The position numbers were made by a program, and so were the translations under genes. Below are positions 5,914-6,318 of a DNA stretch of 6,318 nucleotides, piece after piece. Origin of the DNA: DASTQL01 sp035761805 (GTDB lineage Bacteria; Actinomycetota; Actinomycetes; Jiangellales; Jiangellaceae); assembly GCA_035761805.1 (NCBI GenBank), contig DASTQL010000209.1, positions 1 to 6,318 of the forward strand, written 5' to 3'. A model generated the notes under the pieces. It was not told where the DNA came from. It saw only the letters and a program-made list of their open reading frames with translations, and ran no database searches. The stretch's first letter is position 1. Every line of letters begins with the position of its first letter.

Positions 5914-6318
5914 TCAGCCGCAGGCGTCGGTCACGTCGGAGGTGACCGGCGAGGCCTCCTGGCGAACGGCTGCGGCAGCCGGTGCCGCTGGACTCGCGCT
6001 GTGCGAGGCGGTGCCCGGCACCGGAGCGTCGTCGCTCGAGCCCGCGACCGGGTCGTCCTGGGGGGCCTCCGCCCGGGCCTCTCCCGACGCCGTTCCCGCC
6101 GCGGGCCGCGCGCTGGCGGACACGGCGTCACGGACGGTCTCGCGGATGAGGTCGACGTCGGGGTCTGCCGGGGACACCAGGGGCGGGACGAACTGCACGG
6201 ACGTCAGCTCCTGGGACTTGGCCCGCAGGGCCAGGTCCAGGAGCTCGCCCACCTGCGCCTGCGGGACGTCGGTCTCGAGCAGCGAGGTGGCCGTGGCTGC
6301 GAGCTCGGTGAAGTTGCG
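5914..6318 (-). CDS. LCP (LytR-CpsA-Psr) family protein, C-terminal part only
   Basis: The minus-strand frame is open from the right edge to TGA at 5916-5914, giving 134 residues. The first 70 or so (RNFTELAATATSLLETDVP, then LLDLALRAKSQELTSVQFVPPLVSPADPDVDLIRETV) match the end of the LCP domain in actinobacterial LytR-CpsA-Psr proteins as I know them. These membrane-anchored extracytoplasmic enzymes move undecaprenyl-diphosphate-linked glycopolymers onto peptidoglycan. Residues from about 70 on form an Ala/Pro/Ser/Glu-rich low-complexity tail, common in these proteins, ending in VTSDVTDACG with a single cysteine. The N-terminal membrane segment and the catalytic Arg/Asp residues lie beyond the window, so activity cannot be judged. 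A GTG at 6252 is only an internal codon, because the conserved frame continues upstream to the edge. The gene converges on wecB with a 119-bp gap. Placement beside a polysaccharide cluster suits a role in attaching that polymer to the wall. Confidence 0.78.
   Translation of the reverse strand, partial: RNFTELAATATSLLETDVPQAQVGELLDLALRAKSQELTSVQFVPPLVSPADPDVDLIRETVRDAVSASARPAAGTASGEARAEAPQDDPVAGSSDDAPVPGTASHSASPAAPAAAAVRQEASPVTSDVTDACG

Noticed and set aside
1..6318. tRNA or rRNA genes, CRISPR arrays, insertion sequences, frameshifted genes
   Set aside because: I saw no cloverleaf-like or rRNA sequence, no spaced direct repeats and no transposase motifs. All real frames run without breaks. 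The only strong repeat is the palindrome at 5759-5850.

Overview
The window is very GC-rich. Its coding third positions are almost all G or C, five genes lie close together, and every visible start codon is GTG or TTG. This fits a high-GC actinomycete. The gene set and its protein styles (an ExoA-like GT2 with a C-terminal membrane anchor, tandem 'D-x-R-V' type GT4 enzymes and an LCP protein with a low-complexity tail) suggest Micrococcales or a relative, but the genus cannot be read from this sequence. The locus is a cell-surface polysaccharide biosynthesis cluster, and both edges cut through genes.

Layout: positions 1-4576 hold a leftward operon. From its promoter side it contains a UDP-ManNAc-type nucleotide-sugar dehydrogenase (4576-3269), a membrane-anchored GT2 glycosyltransferase (3272-2244), a GT4 glycosyltransferase (2247-1081) and a second GT4 (1084 to beyond the left edge). 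All three junctions are 4-base start/stop overlaps (GTGA, TTGA, GTGA), so the four genes are probably translated in a coupled way. A 96-bp divergent intergenic region (4577-4672) separates this operon from wecB, a non-hydrolysing UDP-GlcNAc 2-epimerase on the + strand (4673-5794). This region contains an imperfect dyad that overlaps candidate -10 elements for both strands. A large palindrome with perfect 22-bp arms (5759-5850) covers the 3' end of wecB and the following intergenic DNA. The C-terminal part of an LCP (LytR-CpsA-Psr) family gene (6318-5914) converges on it from the right edge.

How the genes fit together: WecB would make UDP-ManNAc from UDP-GlcNAc, and the dehydrogenase would oxidise it to UDP-ManNAcA. 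The three glycosyltransferases would build a repeat unit on the inner membrane face, and an LCP transferase could attach the finished polymer to peptidoglycan. Together this suggests a ManNAcA-containing wall glycopolymer, of the teichuronic-acid kind known from Micrococcus luteus. That product is an inference. No flippase, polymerase or priming enzyme is visible in the window. I saw no RNA gene, CRISPR array, transposase or broken gene, and no gene-free stretch exceeds 300 bases.
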